A stretch of 64,000 nucleotides of DNA, taken from Burkholderiales bacterium 67-32 (GTDB taxonomy: Bacteria; Pseudomonadota; Gammaproteobacteria; Burkholderiales; Burkholderiaceae_B). The notes under the pieces were generated by a model. That model saw only the letters and a list, made by a program, of their open reading frames with translations. It did no database searches and was not told the origin of the DNA. Location of the stretch: assembly GCA_001898625.1 (NCBI GenBank), contig MKUP01000018.1:16238-80237 (forward strand). Reading direction: 5' to 3'. Of the stretch, positions 27,909-36,269 are shown piece after piece (position 1 is the first letter of the stretch; each line of letters starts with the position of its first letter). A program made the position numbers and the translations under genes.

Positions 27909-28874
27909 CTACCCCGAACGCTTGCCGCGCCCACTTTTGCCTGTCTGCTCCACCCTGCCCCGCGGGGTCTGCGAGACGTCGAAGTCCGCGCCCGGCAGGC
28001 GCTGCACCAGCATGTCCAGAAAGGACCGGGCCGCGGTGGTCAGGGTCCTGCCCCCGGGATAGACGGCAAAGATGTTGACCGGCGGTGGCAGCCAGTCCTC
28101 CAGGACGCGTACCAGCCGGCCCTGGCGCAGTTCTTCCGCGCACAGGTCCAGGGGCAGCGCGGCGATGCCCAGCCCCTGGCGCGCCGCCAGCAGCAGTGCC
28201 GACAAGTGGTAGGTGGTGAAGCGCGGTTCGAAGCGCACGATGCTGGTTTCGCGGCCACGCCGGAGTCGCCACAGCCATTCGGTAGTCTTGCGCCCGAATC
28301 CCAGGCAGGGCATGGCAGCCAGGCCGGACGGGTCGGCCAAGGCGTCCACGCCGGACAAGTCGGGGCTGGCCATCAGGGCGAAGGGGCTGGTGATCAGTTT
28401 GCGCGCGACGATGTCGGCGTCGGGCAGCGCTTCGAACGCGGGGTAGATGACAAGATCGGCCGAAACGAAGCGCGGGTCGAAGATGAGCGCGCTGGCCTCG
28501 AAGTGGAGCCGCACGTGGGGGTGGGCCAGCGCGAATTCGGTGGCCAGTTGTTCGACGGCGATCTCGCTCAGGTAGGGCGGCGCGATCACGTGCAGGGATC
28601 CGGTCGGCACGGCCTGCAGGCGTTCGGCCAGGGCCAGCAGCCTATCGGCCTCGGCGGCCACCCGCGCGCATTGCCGGTAGCACTCCTGCCCGAAGCTGGT
28701 CAGCACGAACTGCCTGGGACCACGGTGGAAAAGCGGCGCGCCCAGGCGACGCTCGAGGTCGGACAGCCTGCGCGCCAGCGTGGACTTGGCCACGCCCAGT
28801 TGCCGTCCGGCGGGCGACAGGCCGCCATGATCGACCACCATCTTGAACACGTACATGTCGTCCAGGCCGCGCAT
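27909..28874 (-). CDS. LysR family transcriptional regulator
   Basis: 321 residues. The N-terminal winged HTH reads MYVFKMVVDHGGLSPAGRQLGVAKSTLARRLSDLERRLGAPLFHRGPRQF (from residue 7), followed by the periplasmic-binding-like effector domain (GSLHVIAPPYLSEIAV...). ATG 28874 gives the standard LysR start; the longer frame to 29006 crosses the esterase gene. It is divergent from the carboxylesterase/MFS pair, its probable target. The 100-bp gap holds two inverted repeats. Confidence 0.92.
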   Translation of the reverse strand: MRGLDDMYVFKMVVDHGGLSPAGRQLGVAKSTLARRLSDLERRLGAPLFHRGPRQFVLTSFGQECYRQCARVAAEADRLLALAERLQAVPTGSLHVIAPPYLSEIAVEQLATEFALAHPHVRLHFEASALIFDPRFVSADLVIYPAFEALPDADIVARKLITSPFALMASPDLSGVDALADPSGLAAMPCLGFGRKTTEWLWRLRRGRETSIVRFEPRFTTYHLSALLLAARQGLGIAALPLDLCAEELRQGRLVRVLEDWLPPPVNIFAVYPGGRTLTTAARSFLDMLVQRLPGADFDVSQTPRGRVEQTGKSGRGKRSG

Positions 28875-28902
28875 GGCTTCGTTCCTTTTCCAATACGTTG
28901 AC

Positions 28903-28934
28903 GTTCCAATAACAGAACGAACTCGGACAGTTCG
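28903..28934. promoter_or_regulatory. Inverted repeats in LysR/esterase gap (LysR operator candidate)
   Basis: GTTC-8 nt-GAAC (28903-28918) and the adjoining perfect CGAACT-5 nt-AGTTCG (28918-28934) share the half-site GAAC. They lie 29-61 bp before the LysR start and 41-72 bp before the esterase start, typical for a LysR recognition plus activation site pair. Confidence 0.5.
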
Positions 28935-28974
28935 CGATGCTACGCTTCCTTCACCACAAAGGGGAGCCCATGCC

Positions 28975-30441
28975 ATGAACCCGAACGATCCAAGCATCGT
29001 GGACACGCCTTACGGCCGCCTGCTGGGCGCCCGCGACGGCAAGGTGGTCCGTTTCCTGGGCGTGCCCTACGCCCTGCCCTCCACCGGCAATCGGCGCTTC
29101 GCGCCGCCCCAGCCACTGGCCGAGGGCGATGGCCGGTTCGACGCGACCGCGCCCGCGGCCATCCCCCCGCAGTTGCCATCGCGGCTGGCCAAGGTCATGG
29201 GCGACTATCCCGCCCGACAGGACGAAAGCTGCCTGCACCTGGACATCTGGGTGCCCGTCGACCGCCCATCCCGCGCGCCGGTGTTCGTGTTCCTGCACGG
29301 CGGCGCCTTCATGACGGGCGGCGGATCGCTGCCCTGCTACGACGGCGCCATGCTGGCCGAGCGTACGGGCATGATCGTGGTCAACGTGACCTATCGCCTG
29401 GGCGTGCTGGGCTTCCTGCCCATTCCCGGGGTCGCGCCCGCCAACCTGGGGCTGCGCGACCAGATGACGGCGCTGTCGTGGATACGCCGCACGATCGGCG
29501 CGTTCGGCGGCGATCCGGCCAACGTCACGGTGGCGGGACAGTCGGCGGGCGCGTACTCGATCGCCGCGCTGCAAACCCGCGTGGACGGCCCGGAACTGTT
29601 CGATCGAGCCATCATGATGAGCACGCCGCTGGGCGTGGCCTTGCAGACGCCGGCGCAGAAGCGCGAAGTGGCCGATATGTTCACGCACGCCGCGGGGATC
29701 GAGACCGCGACTGCGGACAACCTGTCGCGGCTGACGGTGGACGCCATCCTGAAAGCCCAATTGCAAGTACTGCGGCAGACCGTTCCGGCCAGCCCCGGAG
29801 AAGTCACGCCGCCCTTCATGCCGACGGTCGACGGCGAGGTCATCGCCGCTCCGCCGCTGGCGACCGCCGGAGCAGGCGCCTGGTGCGACACCATCATCGG
29901 CTACACGCGCGAAGAAAACGCCGCGTTCTACGTGGACGCCGCCATGCGCGAGCTGCCGGCAGACACGGTGCGCGGGGTGTATCAGGCCCACTATGGACAG
30001 GCAGGTGGCGAGCGGTATGAGCAGGCCCGCGCCAGCCGGGCGCCGGGCACACCTGTCGCGGTGCTGACGGACCTGCGGTCCAGCCTGGATTTCATCCAGC
30101 CTACGATGGCCTATGCCCACGCGCTGGCCGCCAAGGGCCGGGCGCCGTTCGTCTATCAGTTCGACTGGCAGTCGCCCACGCCAGGCATCGGTGCCTGCCA
30201 TTGCATCGACCTGCCCTTCCTGTTCGGCAACCTGGCCATCTGGCGGGACGCGCCCATGGTGGCTGGTGCCGATCCCGCCGAGCTTGCCGACCTGAGCCGC
30301 AGTTTCCAGGACATCTGCGCGGCGTTCGCCCACACCGGCGATCCCAATCGCGCGACGCTGCCCCCGTGGCCCAGCCATGGGCAGGACGGCGCCGTGCTGC
30401 ACATCGACCGCCTCATCCAGGCCCGGCACGCGCCGCGTTGA
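28975..30441 (+). CDS. Type B carboxylesterase
   Basis: 488-residue alpha/beta hydrolase of the carboxylesterase B family. Marks: PYGRLLGARDGKVVRFLGVPYA at the start, DESCLHLDIWVP, oxyanion hole VFLHGGAF, nucleophile elbow VTVAGQSAGAYS, and a His near CHCIDLPFLFGN. No signal peptide is visible, so it acts in the cytoplasm. ATG 28975 has GGGGAG in front. Followed 23 bp later by an MFS transporter, it may hydrolyse an imported ester. Confidence 0.92.
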   Translation: MNPNDPSIVDTPYGRLLGARDGKVVRFLGVPYALPSTGNRRFAPPQPLAEGDGRFDATAPAAIPPQLPSRLAKVMGDYPARQDESCLHLDIWVPVDRPSRAPVFVFLHGGAFMTGGGSLPCYDGAMLAERTGMIVVNVTYRLGVLGFLPIPGVAPANLGLRDQMTALSWIRRTIGAFGGDPANVTVAGQSAGAYSIAALQTRVDGPELFDRAIMMSTPLGVALQTPAQKREVADMFTHAAGIETATADNLSRLTVDAILKAQLQVLRQTVPASPGEVTPPFMPTVDGEVIAAPPLATAGAGAWCDTIIGYTREENAAFYVDAAMRELPADTVRGVYQAHYGQAGGERYEQARASRAPGTPVAVLTDLRSSLDFIQPTMAYAHALAAKGRAPFVYQFDWQSPTPGIGACHCIDLPFLFGNLAIWRDAPMVAGADPAELADLSRSFQDICAAFAHTGDPNRATLPPWPSHGQDGAVLHIDRLIQARHAPR

Positions 30442-30464
30442 ATCCCTTCTCCGCAAGGACCTCC

Positions 30465-31733
30465 ATGGACACTTCCTCCGCATTGGCCGCAGCGTCCGGC
30501 GACGCCCCGGGTTCGCGCTTCGCCCGCATCGGCGTCGTGACGATCTGCTTCCTGATCGTGCTACTGGACGGCCTGGACACCACGTCCATCGCCTTCGTCG
30601 CACCGGCGCTGGCGCGTGAGTGGGGTTTGCCGCCCGCGGCGTTCACGCCGGCCTTCGTCGCCACCAGCGTGGGCGCCGTCGTGGGCTATCTGGCCTGCGG
30701 TCCGCTAGCCGGCCGCTGGGGACAGCGGATGGTGGGCGGCCTGAGTGTCGTACTGTTCGGCCTGGGCACACTGCTGTCGGCCTGGTCGCCGGATGTCCCG
30801 GTGCTGGCGGCACTGCGCTTCGTCGCGGCCATGGGCCTGGGCGGTGCCCTGCCCGTGGCGGTATCGGTGGCCGCCGGCGCGACGCCGGCCCGCTACAAGG
30901 AAACGGCGGCAATGCTGGTGGCTGCGGGACTGTCGGCGGGAGCCGTCATCGGCGGCATGGCCGGCGTACCCTTGATGCGGCAGTACGGTTGGCATTCGGT
31001 GTTCGTGATAGGCGGCATCCTGCCGCTGGTGCTGCTGCCCTTCTTCCTGAAAGCCATTCCCGGCCGCGGCCTGGCACCCCAGGCCTCCCGGCCGGCCCAG
31101 GGCGGCAGCGTGGCGGCGCTGTTCGACCGCCGGTGGCGGCTGCGCACCTGGCTGCTGTGGCTGTTCGCCTTCCTGATCTTCGTGGACGCCTATGCCCTGA
31201 CCTTCTGGATTCCCACGCTACTGGCCGAGTTCGGCTTCGGTCCCGCGCAGGCGCCGGCCGCGACTGCCGCCTTCGGCATGGGCGGCCTGCTGGGCAGCCT
31301 GGCGATGATGGCGCTGGTGGCGAAGCTGGGCGTCAAGCGGCTGCTGGCGATCACGACGCTGATCGCGATCGCCTCGATACTGATCGTGAACCAGGCCGCG
31401 CTGGCGCCTGGGCAGGTGCTGGCCGTGATCGGCGGCATGGGCGCCGGCCTGATCACCGGTTGCGTGGGACAAAGTGCGCTGGCGGTGTCCTACTATCCGC
31501 CCGAGATCCGTACCACCGGCGTCGGCTGGGCCGCCGCCTCGGGCCGCATAGGCTCCATCGTCGGACCAGCCCTGGGCGGCCTGATGCTGGCGCTGAACTG
31601 GAGCCCCCGGGACATCGTGCTGACCGCGGTCGTGCCGGCCGCGGCCGCGCTGGCGGTGCTGGCCGCGCTGGCCTGGGTGGACCGGCGCCCGGATGGCGGC
31701 CATGCTCCGGCCCGTGCCACGTCCACTACCTGA
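30465..31733 (+). CDS. MFS transporter, aromatic acid:H+ symporter (AAHS) type
   Basis: 422 residues with twelve predicted helices. The first helix block VVTICFLIVLLDGLDTTSIAFVAPALAREWGL carries the DGLD motif of AAHS members (PcaK/BenK: DGFD), and the loop 2-3 motif reads GPLAGRWGQRMVGG. These proton symporters import aromatic or hydroxyaromatic acids. It is co-transcribed with the upstream esterase (23-bp gap) and likely under the same LysR control. Confidence 0.9.
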   Translation: MDTSSALAAASGDAPGSRFARIGVVTICFLIVLLDGLDTTSIAFVAPALAREWGLPPAAFTPAFVATSVGAVVGYLACGPLAGRWGQRMVGGLSVVLFGLGTLLSAWSPDVPVLAALRFVAAMGLGGALPVAVSVAAGATPARYKETAAMLVAAGLSAGAVIGGMAGVPLMRQYGWHSVFVIGGILPLVLLPFFLKAIPGRGLAPQASRPAQGGSVAALFDRRWRLRTWLLWLFAFLIFVDAYALTFWIPTLLAEFGFGPAQAPAATAAFGMGGLLGSLAMMALVAKLGVKRLLAITTLIAIASILIVNQAALAPGQVLAVIGGMGAGLITGCVGQSALAVSYYPPEIRTTGVGWAAASGRIGSIVGPALGGLMLALNWSPRDIVLTAVVPAAAALAVLAALAWVDRRPDGGHAPARATSTT

Positions 31734-31773
31734 GCCTTGACCGCTGGCCGGCTACCCACCAGCGGTCAAGGCT
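31733..31773. terminator. Perfect 15-bp stem hairpin between convergent genes
   Basis: AGCCTTGACCGCTGG and CCAGCGGTCAAGGCT pair perfectly around an 11-nt loop. It starts at the MFS stop and includes the last codons of the convergent LysR gene. No U-tract follows, so it may act as a bidirectional transcript-end stabiliser or weak terminator. Confidence 0.65.
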
Positions 31774-32677
31774 CGCGCAACGACTCCGGCTCCCTCAACA
31801 CCTCGGCCAGCGCCTCCCGAAACGCGGCAATGGGCCGCGCCAGCCGGCCCGCGGGCGCGCGGTGCAACAGCCAGGCGCGCACGCAGGGACGGAAATCGGG
31901 TGACGCGATGATCTCGACCTCGTCGCGCCACGCGCCGCCCGCGAACGCGGCGGGCGTCACGATGCCGATGCCGAAACCACGGGCCACCAGCGACATCCTC
32001 AGGTCCACGCTCAGGGCCTCGACCGCCACCTGGAAGGGCAGCCGCTCCGCCTCGAAGCGATGGCGGATGAAGGCCCGGAAGCCACAGCCGCTCTCGTTCA
32101 TGACCCAGGGGAAGCGGGATAGCTGCTCCAGGTCCGGACGGCGCGGCACCTTCAGCGAACGCGCGGCGACCAGCAGCACCCGCTGGGCGCCCAGGTCGTC
32201 GCACACCAGGGTCTCGGGCGGCGGCACGCCATCGGCCAGGCATACCGCGACGGCATCCAGTTCGCTGCGCGCGACCTGCTCCACCAGGCGCGGCGACCAG
32301 CCCGAGGTCACGCGCAAGGTCAGCGCCGGAAAATCGGTGCGTAGCCGATCGAAGGGCTGCATGAGCGCGGCTTCGGACAGGTAGGGCATGATGCCGAGCC
32401 GGAATTCGCCCTGCACTTCCCCTTGGGGCGACACCCCGGCCTTCAGGTCTTCCAGCGACCGCAGCACCCGCCGTCCGTGCTCGTAGGCCTCGCGGCCCGC
32501 CGCCGTCGGCTTCAATGGCTTGGACTGCCGGTCCAGCAGGGTAGCGGCCAGGCGCTCCTCCAGGTTCTGCACACGGCGTGTCACGCCCGGCTGCGTCAGA
32601 TGCAGGCGGGCCGATGCCCCGACGATGGAGCCGGTCTCCACCACCGCCACGAAGGCTTCCAGATCATGGATGTTCAT
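31766..32677 (-). CDS. LysR family transcriptional regulator
   Basis: 303 residues. HTH: MNIHDLEAFVAVVETGSIVGASARLHLTQPGVTRRVQNLEERL (residues 1-43), then the effector domain (GEFRLGIMPYLSEAALMQPFDRLRTDFPALTLRV...). It is divergent from the MFS gene at 32784, which it probably regulates. The end of the gene is inside a hairpin shared with the neighbouring MFS gene. Confidence 0.93.
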   Translation of the reverse strand: MNIHDLEAFVAVVETGSIVGASARLHLTQPGVTRRVQNLEERLAATLLDRQSKPLKPTAAGREAYEHGRRVLRSLEDLKAGVSPQGEVQGEFRLGIMPYLSEAALMQPFDRLRTDFPALTLRVTSGWSPRLVEQVARSELDAVAVCLADGVPPPETLVCDDLGAQRVLLVAARSLKVPRRPDLEQLSRFPWVMNESGCGFRAFIRHRFEAERLPFQVAVEALSVDLRMSLVARGFGIGIVTPAAFAGGAWRDEVEIIASPDFRPCVRAWLLHRAPAGRLARPIAAFREALAEVLREPESLREP

Positions 32678-32690
32678 GACATTTCCGCAT

Positions 32691-32709
32691 AATCATGATG
32701 CGAATGATT
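32691..32709. promoter_or_regulatory. Inverted repeat in LysR/MFS gap (LysR operator candidate)
   Basis: AATCAT-7 nt-ATGATT is a perfect 6-bp-arm dyad 14 bp upstream of the LysR start, in a 106-bp AT-rich gap. A second, looser dyad ATGAT-11 nt-ATCAT overlaps it at 32704-32724. Confidence 0.5.
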
Positions 32710-32783
32710 GAATTGCCTGATCATGCAATAGAAAAATAAAGTTTCCGTTCGATATGCAGTTAATTTATCAAACGGAGCGTTGC

Positions 32784-33995
32784 ATGACCACCTGCGGAAA
32801 ATCCGGTGCCCTGGGCCCGCCCGCGTCCCCATCCACCCGCCCTCCGGTGCTGCTGTTCGGCACCGCCACCGGCGTCCTCGTCACCAATCTGTTCGCGCCG
32901 CAGACACTGGTGGGCGTCATGGGCGCCTCGCTGGGTCTGGCGCCAGTCGCGTCGGGCCTGATGGCGATGACCACGCTGCTGGGCTATGCGGCCGGACTGT
33001 TCCTGCTCGTACCCCTGGCGGACGTGGCGCCGCACCGCCGACTGGTACGCGCGATGCTGGCGGTCGCCGCGGTGGCCGCGGCAACCGCCGCGTGCAGCCC
33101 CTTCGCCACGCTGCTGCTGGTGGCCTTGTTCGTCCTGGGCGCGGCCAGCTCCGTCATCCAGGTGCTGGTGCCCATCGCCGCCGCCATGGTGGGGCCCGAA
33201 ATCAGGGGCCGGGTGATCGGCGACATCATGGGGGGCCTGATGGTGGGCATCCTGCTTTCCCGTCCGCTGGCCAGCCTGCTGGCCGACACGCTGGGCTGGC
33301 GCGCGTTCTACGCCGCCAGCGCCCTGGCGTCGCTCGCGCTCGGCTGGACGCTGGTACGCGGCATTCCCGACCGGCTGCCGCCGCCCGGTCCGCGCTACCT
33401 CGATCTGATCGTGTCCCTGGGATCGCTGCTGCGCCGCGAACCGGTCCTGCGCCGGCGGGCGGCCAGCGCCGCCCTCAGCATGGCGGCCTTCAGCCTGTTC
33501 TGGACCGCCGTCGCGCTGCGCCTCGCGCAGCCGCCCTACTCGGTTGGACAGCGCGGCATCGCCGTGTTCGCGCTGGTGGGCGCGGCCGCCGCCTTCATCA
33601 CGCCCTGGGTGGGCCGCGCCGGCGACCGGGGCTGGACGCGGCCGGTGACGGCGATCTCCCATCTCGGCATGATCGGCGCGTTCGCGCTGGCGGCCTGGGC
33701 CGGAAGCGCCGGACAGGGCGACCATGCCCCCTGGATCACGATGGGCCTGGCGGCCGTTGCACTGGATGCCGGCGTCACCGGCGACCAGACACTGGGCCGG
33801 CGTGCCGTCAATCTGCTGGACCCCGCGGCTCGCAGCCGCATCAATGCACTGTTCGTCGGCCTGTTCTTTTTGGGTGGCGCGGCGGGATCGGCGTTGGCCG
33901 GCGTGGCCTGGAGCCTGGGCCAGTGGCAGGCGGTATGCGCGACCGGCGCGGCGCTGGGGCTGGCTGCGTTGCTGATTCCCTACGCCCCGAAATGA
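32784..33995 (+). CDS. MFS transporter (12-helix, DHA/YnfM-like)
   Basis: 403-residue major-facilitator permease. Hydrophobic helices run through the protein, with the loop motif LVPLADVAPHRRLVRAML between helices 2 and 3. It resembles drug-efflux or inner-membrane exporter MFS proteins. ATG 32784 is chosen because ACGGAGCG precedes it; ATG 32754 is an in-frame alternative. It is divergent from a LysR gene. The substrate is unknown. Confidence 0.88.
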   Translation: MTTCGKSGALGPPASPSTRPPVLLFGTATGVLVTNLFAPQTLVGVMGASLGLAPVASGLMAMTTLLGYAAGLFLLVPLADVAPHRRLVRAMLAVAAVAAATAACSPFATLLLVALFVLGAASSVIQVLVPIAAAMVGPEIRGRVIGDIMGGLMVGILLSRPLASLLADTLGWRAFYAASALASLALGWTLVRGIPDRLPPPGPRYLDLIVSLGSLLRREPVLRRRAASAALSMAAFSLFWTAVALRLAQPPYSVGQRGIAVFALVGAAAAFITPWVGRAGDRGWTRPVTAISHLGMIGAFALAAWAGSAGQGDHAPWITMGLAAVALDAGVTGDQTLGRRAVNLLDPAARSRINALFVGLFFLGGAAGSALAGVAWSLGQWQAVCATGAALGLAALLIPYAPK

Positions 33996-33996
33996 A

Positions 33997-34020
33997 AACC
34001 GGGGCCCTTAGGCCCCGGTT
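33997..34020. terminator. Bidirectional hairpin terminator
   Basis: AACCGGGGCC and GGCCCCGGTT form a perfect 10-bp stem around CTTA, followed on the minus strand by TTTTC. It ends the Tad/DUF2968 transcript (stop at 34044) and, from the other side, the MFS transcript. Confidence 0.85.
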
Positions 34021-34043
34021 CGGCACGACACGGCGGCAAAGAC

Positions 34044-34778
34044 TCAGCGGCCGCGGCGCACGTCCTGGCTCGTCACGCTGCTGGCGTTGTCCAGCTTGGT
34101 CTGCTGTTCTTCCAGCATGCGGATCTGGCGCTGGAGGGTATTGAGCTGCTCGCGCGCGGCCTGCCGTTCGTTGGCCAACGCGGCGGCCTCCTGGCGGGCC
34201 TGCTCCTGGCGGGCCGCCACCTGCTGCTCCTGCTGGCGCTGCATGCTCAGGTCATTCTGCAGGGCGTTCAGGCGCGTCTCGTTGGCGCCGATCTGTTTCT
34301 CGGTCACGGCTCGCTCGGCGTCGAGCTTGATGCGGCGGATATCCACATCGGCCAATTGCACCGTCTGCTCGACGAAGGCCTTGTAGGTCTGCTCGGCCTG
34401 CGACTCGGAGGTGGTCTTGACCACGCGCCAGAAATTCTTCTGCTGGAACATCGCCACGTAGTAGGTCAGGTCGTCCGCCTTGAACAGCAGGCTGGCCCCG
34501 TAGTTGCCGTTATAGGTGGTGCGCAGCTCGTTCAGGGTGCGGTTCTGGATGAGTTGCTGCAATTCCGCCATCGTGCTGTTGCTGGAGGCCGACTGGCCGC
34601 CATCGGCAGGCCTGGCCGGCGCGGCCTGGGCCGGAGCCTGGGCGGACGACGGCCGGGCGGTCGTATTCTGGACCACCTGGGCGGAGGCCCCCAGGGATGC
34701 CGCGGAAAGCAACAGTACGATCCCCACTTGTCGGAACATTCTGCATGTCCTCATATTCATTCCAGCTTCCTTGGTCAT
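34044..34778 (-). CDS. DUF2968 family secreted protein
   Basis: 244 residues. A signal peptide (about 1-34, ending SLGASAQ) is followed by an Ala/Pro/Gln-rich linker, a conserved block (TMAELQQLIQNRTLNELRTTYNGNYGASLLFKADDLTYYVAMFQQKNFWRVVKT), and a long coiled coil (residues 125-225, KQIGANETRLNALQNDL...). The block identifies DUF2968, a family known from Burkholderia and relatives, function unknown. It lies downstream of the Tad operon's sigma-54 activator and may be the last gene of that transcript. Alternative starts are at Met7 and Met9. Confidence 0.85.
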   Translation of the reverse strand: MTKEAGMNMRTCRMFRQVGIVLLLSAASLGASAQVVQNTTARPSSAQAPAQAAPARPADGGQSASSNSTMAELQQLIQNRTLNELRTTYNGNYGASLLFKADDLTYYVAMFQQKNFWRVVKTTSESQAEQTYKAFVEQTVQLADVDIRRIKLDAERAVTEKQIGANETRLNALQNDLSMQRQQEQQVAARQEQARQEAAALANERQAAREQLNTLQRQIRMLEEQQTKLDNASSVTSQDVRRGR

Positions 34779-34869
34779 ATCGAGTTCGTCGGCCTGGCCG
34801 TAACAAAGCGTGTCCGATTTTAATGAAAGTACGGCGTCGTGGGCTCTTTATTGAGCTTTTTTTGCCGGA

Positions 34870-36231
34870 TCAGTCCAATTCGCCCGCCACTTCCGCGTCC
34901 TGGCCGACAATCTGGTACTTGCGCATTTTTTCCCACAGCACCTTGCGGCTGATTCCCAGGAAGCTGGCGGTGTCCTGGCGCCGCCATCCATGGGCGTCCA
35001 GCGCGCCGACGATCCGGTTGCGCTCGGCCAGCTCCTGCGGGCTGCGCTCGTTGGCCGGTATCACCACCCCATCGGCCAGCGAGGCGAAGATGCGGCCGAT
35101 CCGCTCCCTGTCCCAGGCCCGGAACTGCCTGACCATCACCCCTACCCGCTCGGCCACGTTGCGCAGTTCCCGCACGTTTCCCGGAAAGCGCGTACGCGTG
35201 ACCAGGGCCGCCAGCCAGTCGGGCACCTCGTCCTCCTGCTCCGGCAGGATCTGCCCCAGCAAGGCCTTGAAAATGGCGATCTTGTCCACTGCCCCGCGCT
35301 CTTCCAGGTTCGGGACGTGCAACTCGATCACCGCCAGGCGGTAGTACAGGTCGGCCCGGAACAGCTCCTGGCGCACCAGGTCGCGCAGGTCGCGGTTGGT
35401 CGCCGCCACCAGGCGGAAATCCACCGGGATCTCGGTGGTAGAGCCCAGCCGGGTCACGCTGCTCTGCTCCAGGACACGCAACAGCTTTACCTGCTGGTAC
35501 AGAGGCAGATCGCCGATTTCGTCCAGGAAGAGCGTGCCCTCGTGGGCCTGCTCGAAATATCCCTTGTGCGCGAAGGTCGCCCCCGTGAATGCCCCCTTGG
35601 CGTGGCCAAAGAAGTGCGATTCGAACAGGCCGTCGGGGATCGCGCCGCAGTTGACCGCCACGAAAGGTCCCTTCCCGTAGCCATGGTGGCCTTCGTGCAG
35701 CAGCCTCGCCACCCGCTCCTTGCCCACGCCCGTCTCACCCCGGATCAACACCGTCGAATCGCAATCGGCGAAGGCCTCGACCTCGGACAGGAAAACCCGC
35801 ATGCAGGCGGAAGTCGCGATGAGCGGCTCGGCAGCCTTGGCGCGCGAGCCCTGCTCCCGCACCACACCCGCCACCTTGAAGACCAGCGTGCGTAGTTCGG
35901 CCGCGGTGAAGTCGGCCGTCAAGACATTGGAATACTCGGGCGGATAGACGCGCGGGTCGCAGTTGCGAGCCTCGGCCGCCACCCAGACCACCGGCATGCC
36001 ATGCCCCGCCTGCCAGTCGCTGACGCTGAAACTCGGCCGATCGATCACCGTAACCGAAATGATCGCCACCGACATGCGCACACTCGTCACATCGCGCGAC
36101 ACGGCGATATTGTCCGCCCGGATCACGTCCATGTCGAAATTGGCCAGCGCCCGCGCGACGCGGTCAGCGATATCCGATTTGCCTTCCCAGACGTAAACGT
36201 CGAGATCATCTTGCGAAGGTCGTGTCTTCAT
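34870..36231 (-). CDS. Sigma-54-dependent transcriptional activator (NtrC-like)
   Basis: 453-residue enhancer-binding protein. Residues 1-130 form a receiver-like domain in which I cannot place the usual phosphoacceptor Asp (strand [14 protein letters not shown]). The AAA+ domain has Walker A GETGVGKE, the sigma-54-contact loop GAFTGA, Walker [26 protein letters not shown], and the arginine region [13 protein letters not shown]. The C-terminal Fis-type HTH is [36 protein letters not shown]. It sits in the Tad pilus operon, so it likely acts on pilus genes and on the -24/-12 promoter at 52417. ATG 36231 fits the fold; the longer frame enters tadG. Confidence 0.93.
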   Translation of the reverse strand: MKTRPSQDDLDVYVWEGKSDIADRVARALANFDMDVIRADNIAVSRDVTSVRMSVAIISVTVIDRPSFSVSDWQAGHGMPVVWVAAEARNCDPRVYPPEYSNVLTADFTAAELRTLVFKVAGVVREQGSRAKAAEPLIATSACMRVFLSEVEAFADCDSTVLIRGETGVGKERVARLLHEGHHGYGKGPFVAVNCGAIPDGLFESHFFGHAKGAFTGATFAHKGYFEQAHEGTLFLDEIGDLPLYQQVKLLRVLEQSSVTRLGSTTEIPVDFRLVAATNRDLRDLVRQELFRADLYYRLAVIELHVPNLEERGAVDKIAIFKALLGQILPEQEDEVPDWLAALVTRTRFPGNVRELRNVAERVGVMVRQFRAWDRERIGRIFASLADGVVIPANERSPQELAERNRIVGALDAHGWRRQDTASFLGISRKVLWEKMRKYQIVGQDAEVAGELD

Positions 36232-36269
36232 GGCGGTACGCCCGTTCCCTCCATCGTTGTCGTTCGCGC

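Noticed and set aside
34779..34869. Terminator or promoter between the sigma-54 activator and DUF2968
   Set aside because: GGGCTC-TTTATT-GAGC plus T-run exists on the plus strand only, with just a 4-bp stem; too weak to call for the minus-strand genes.
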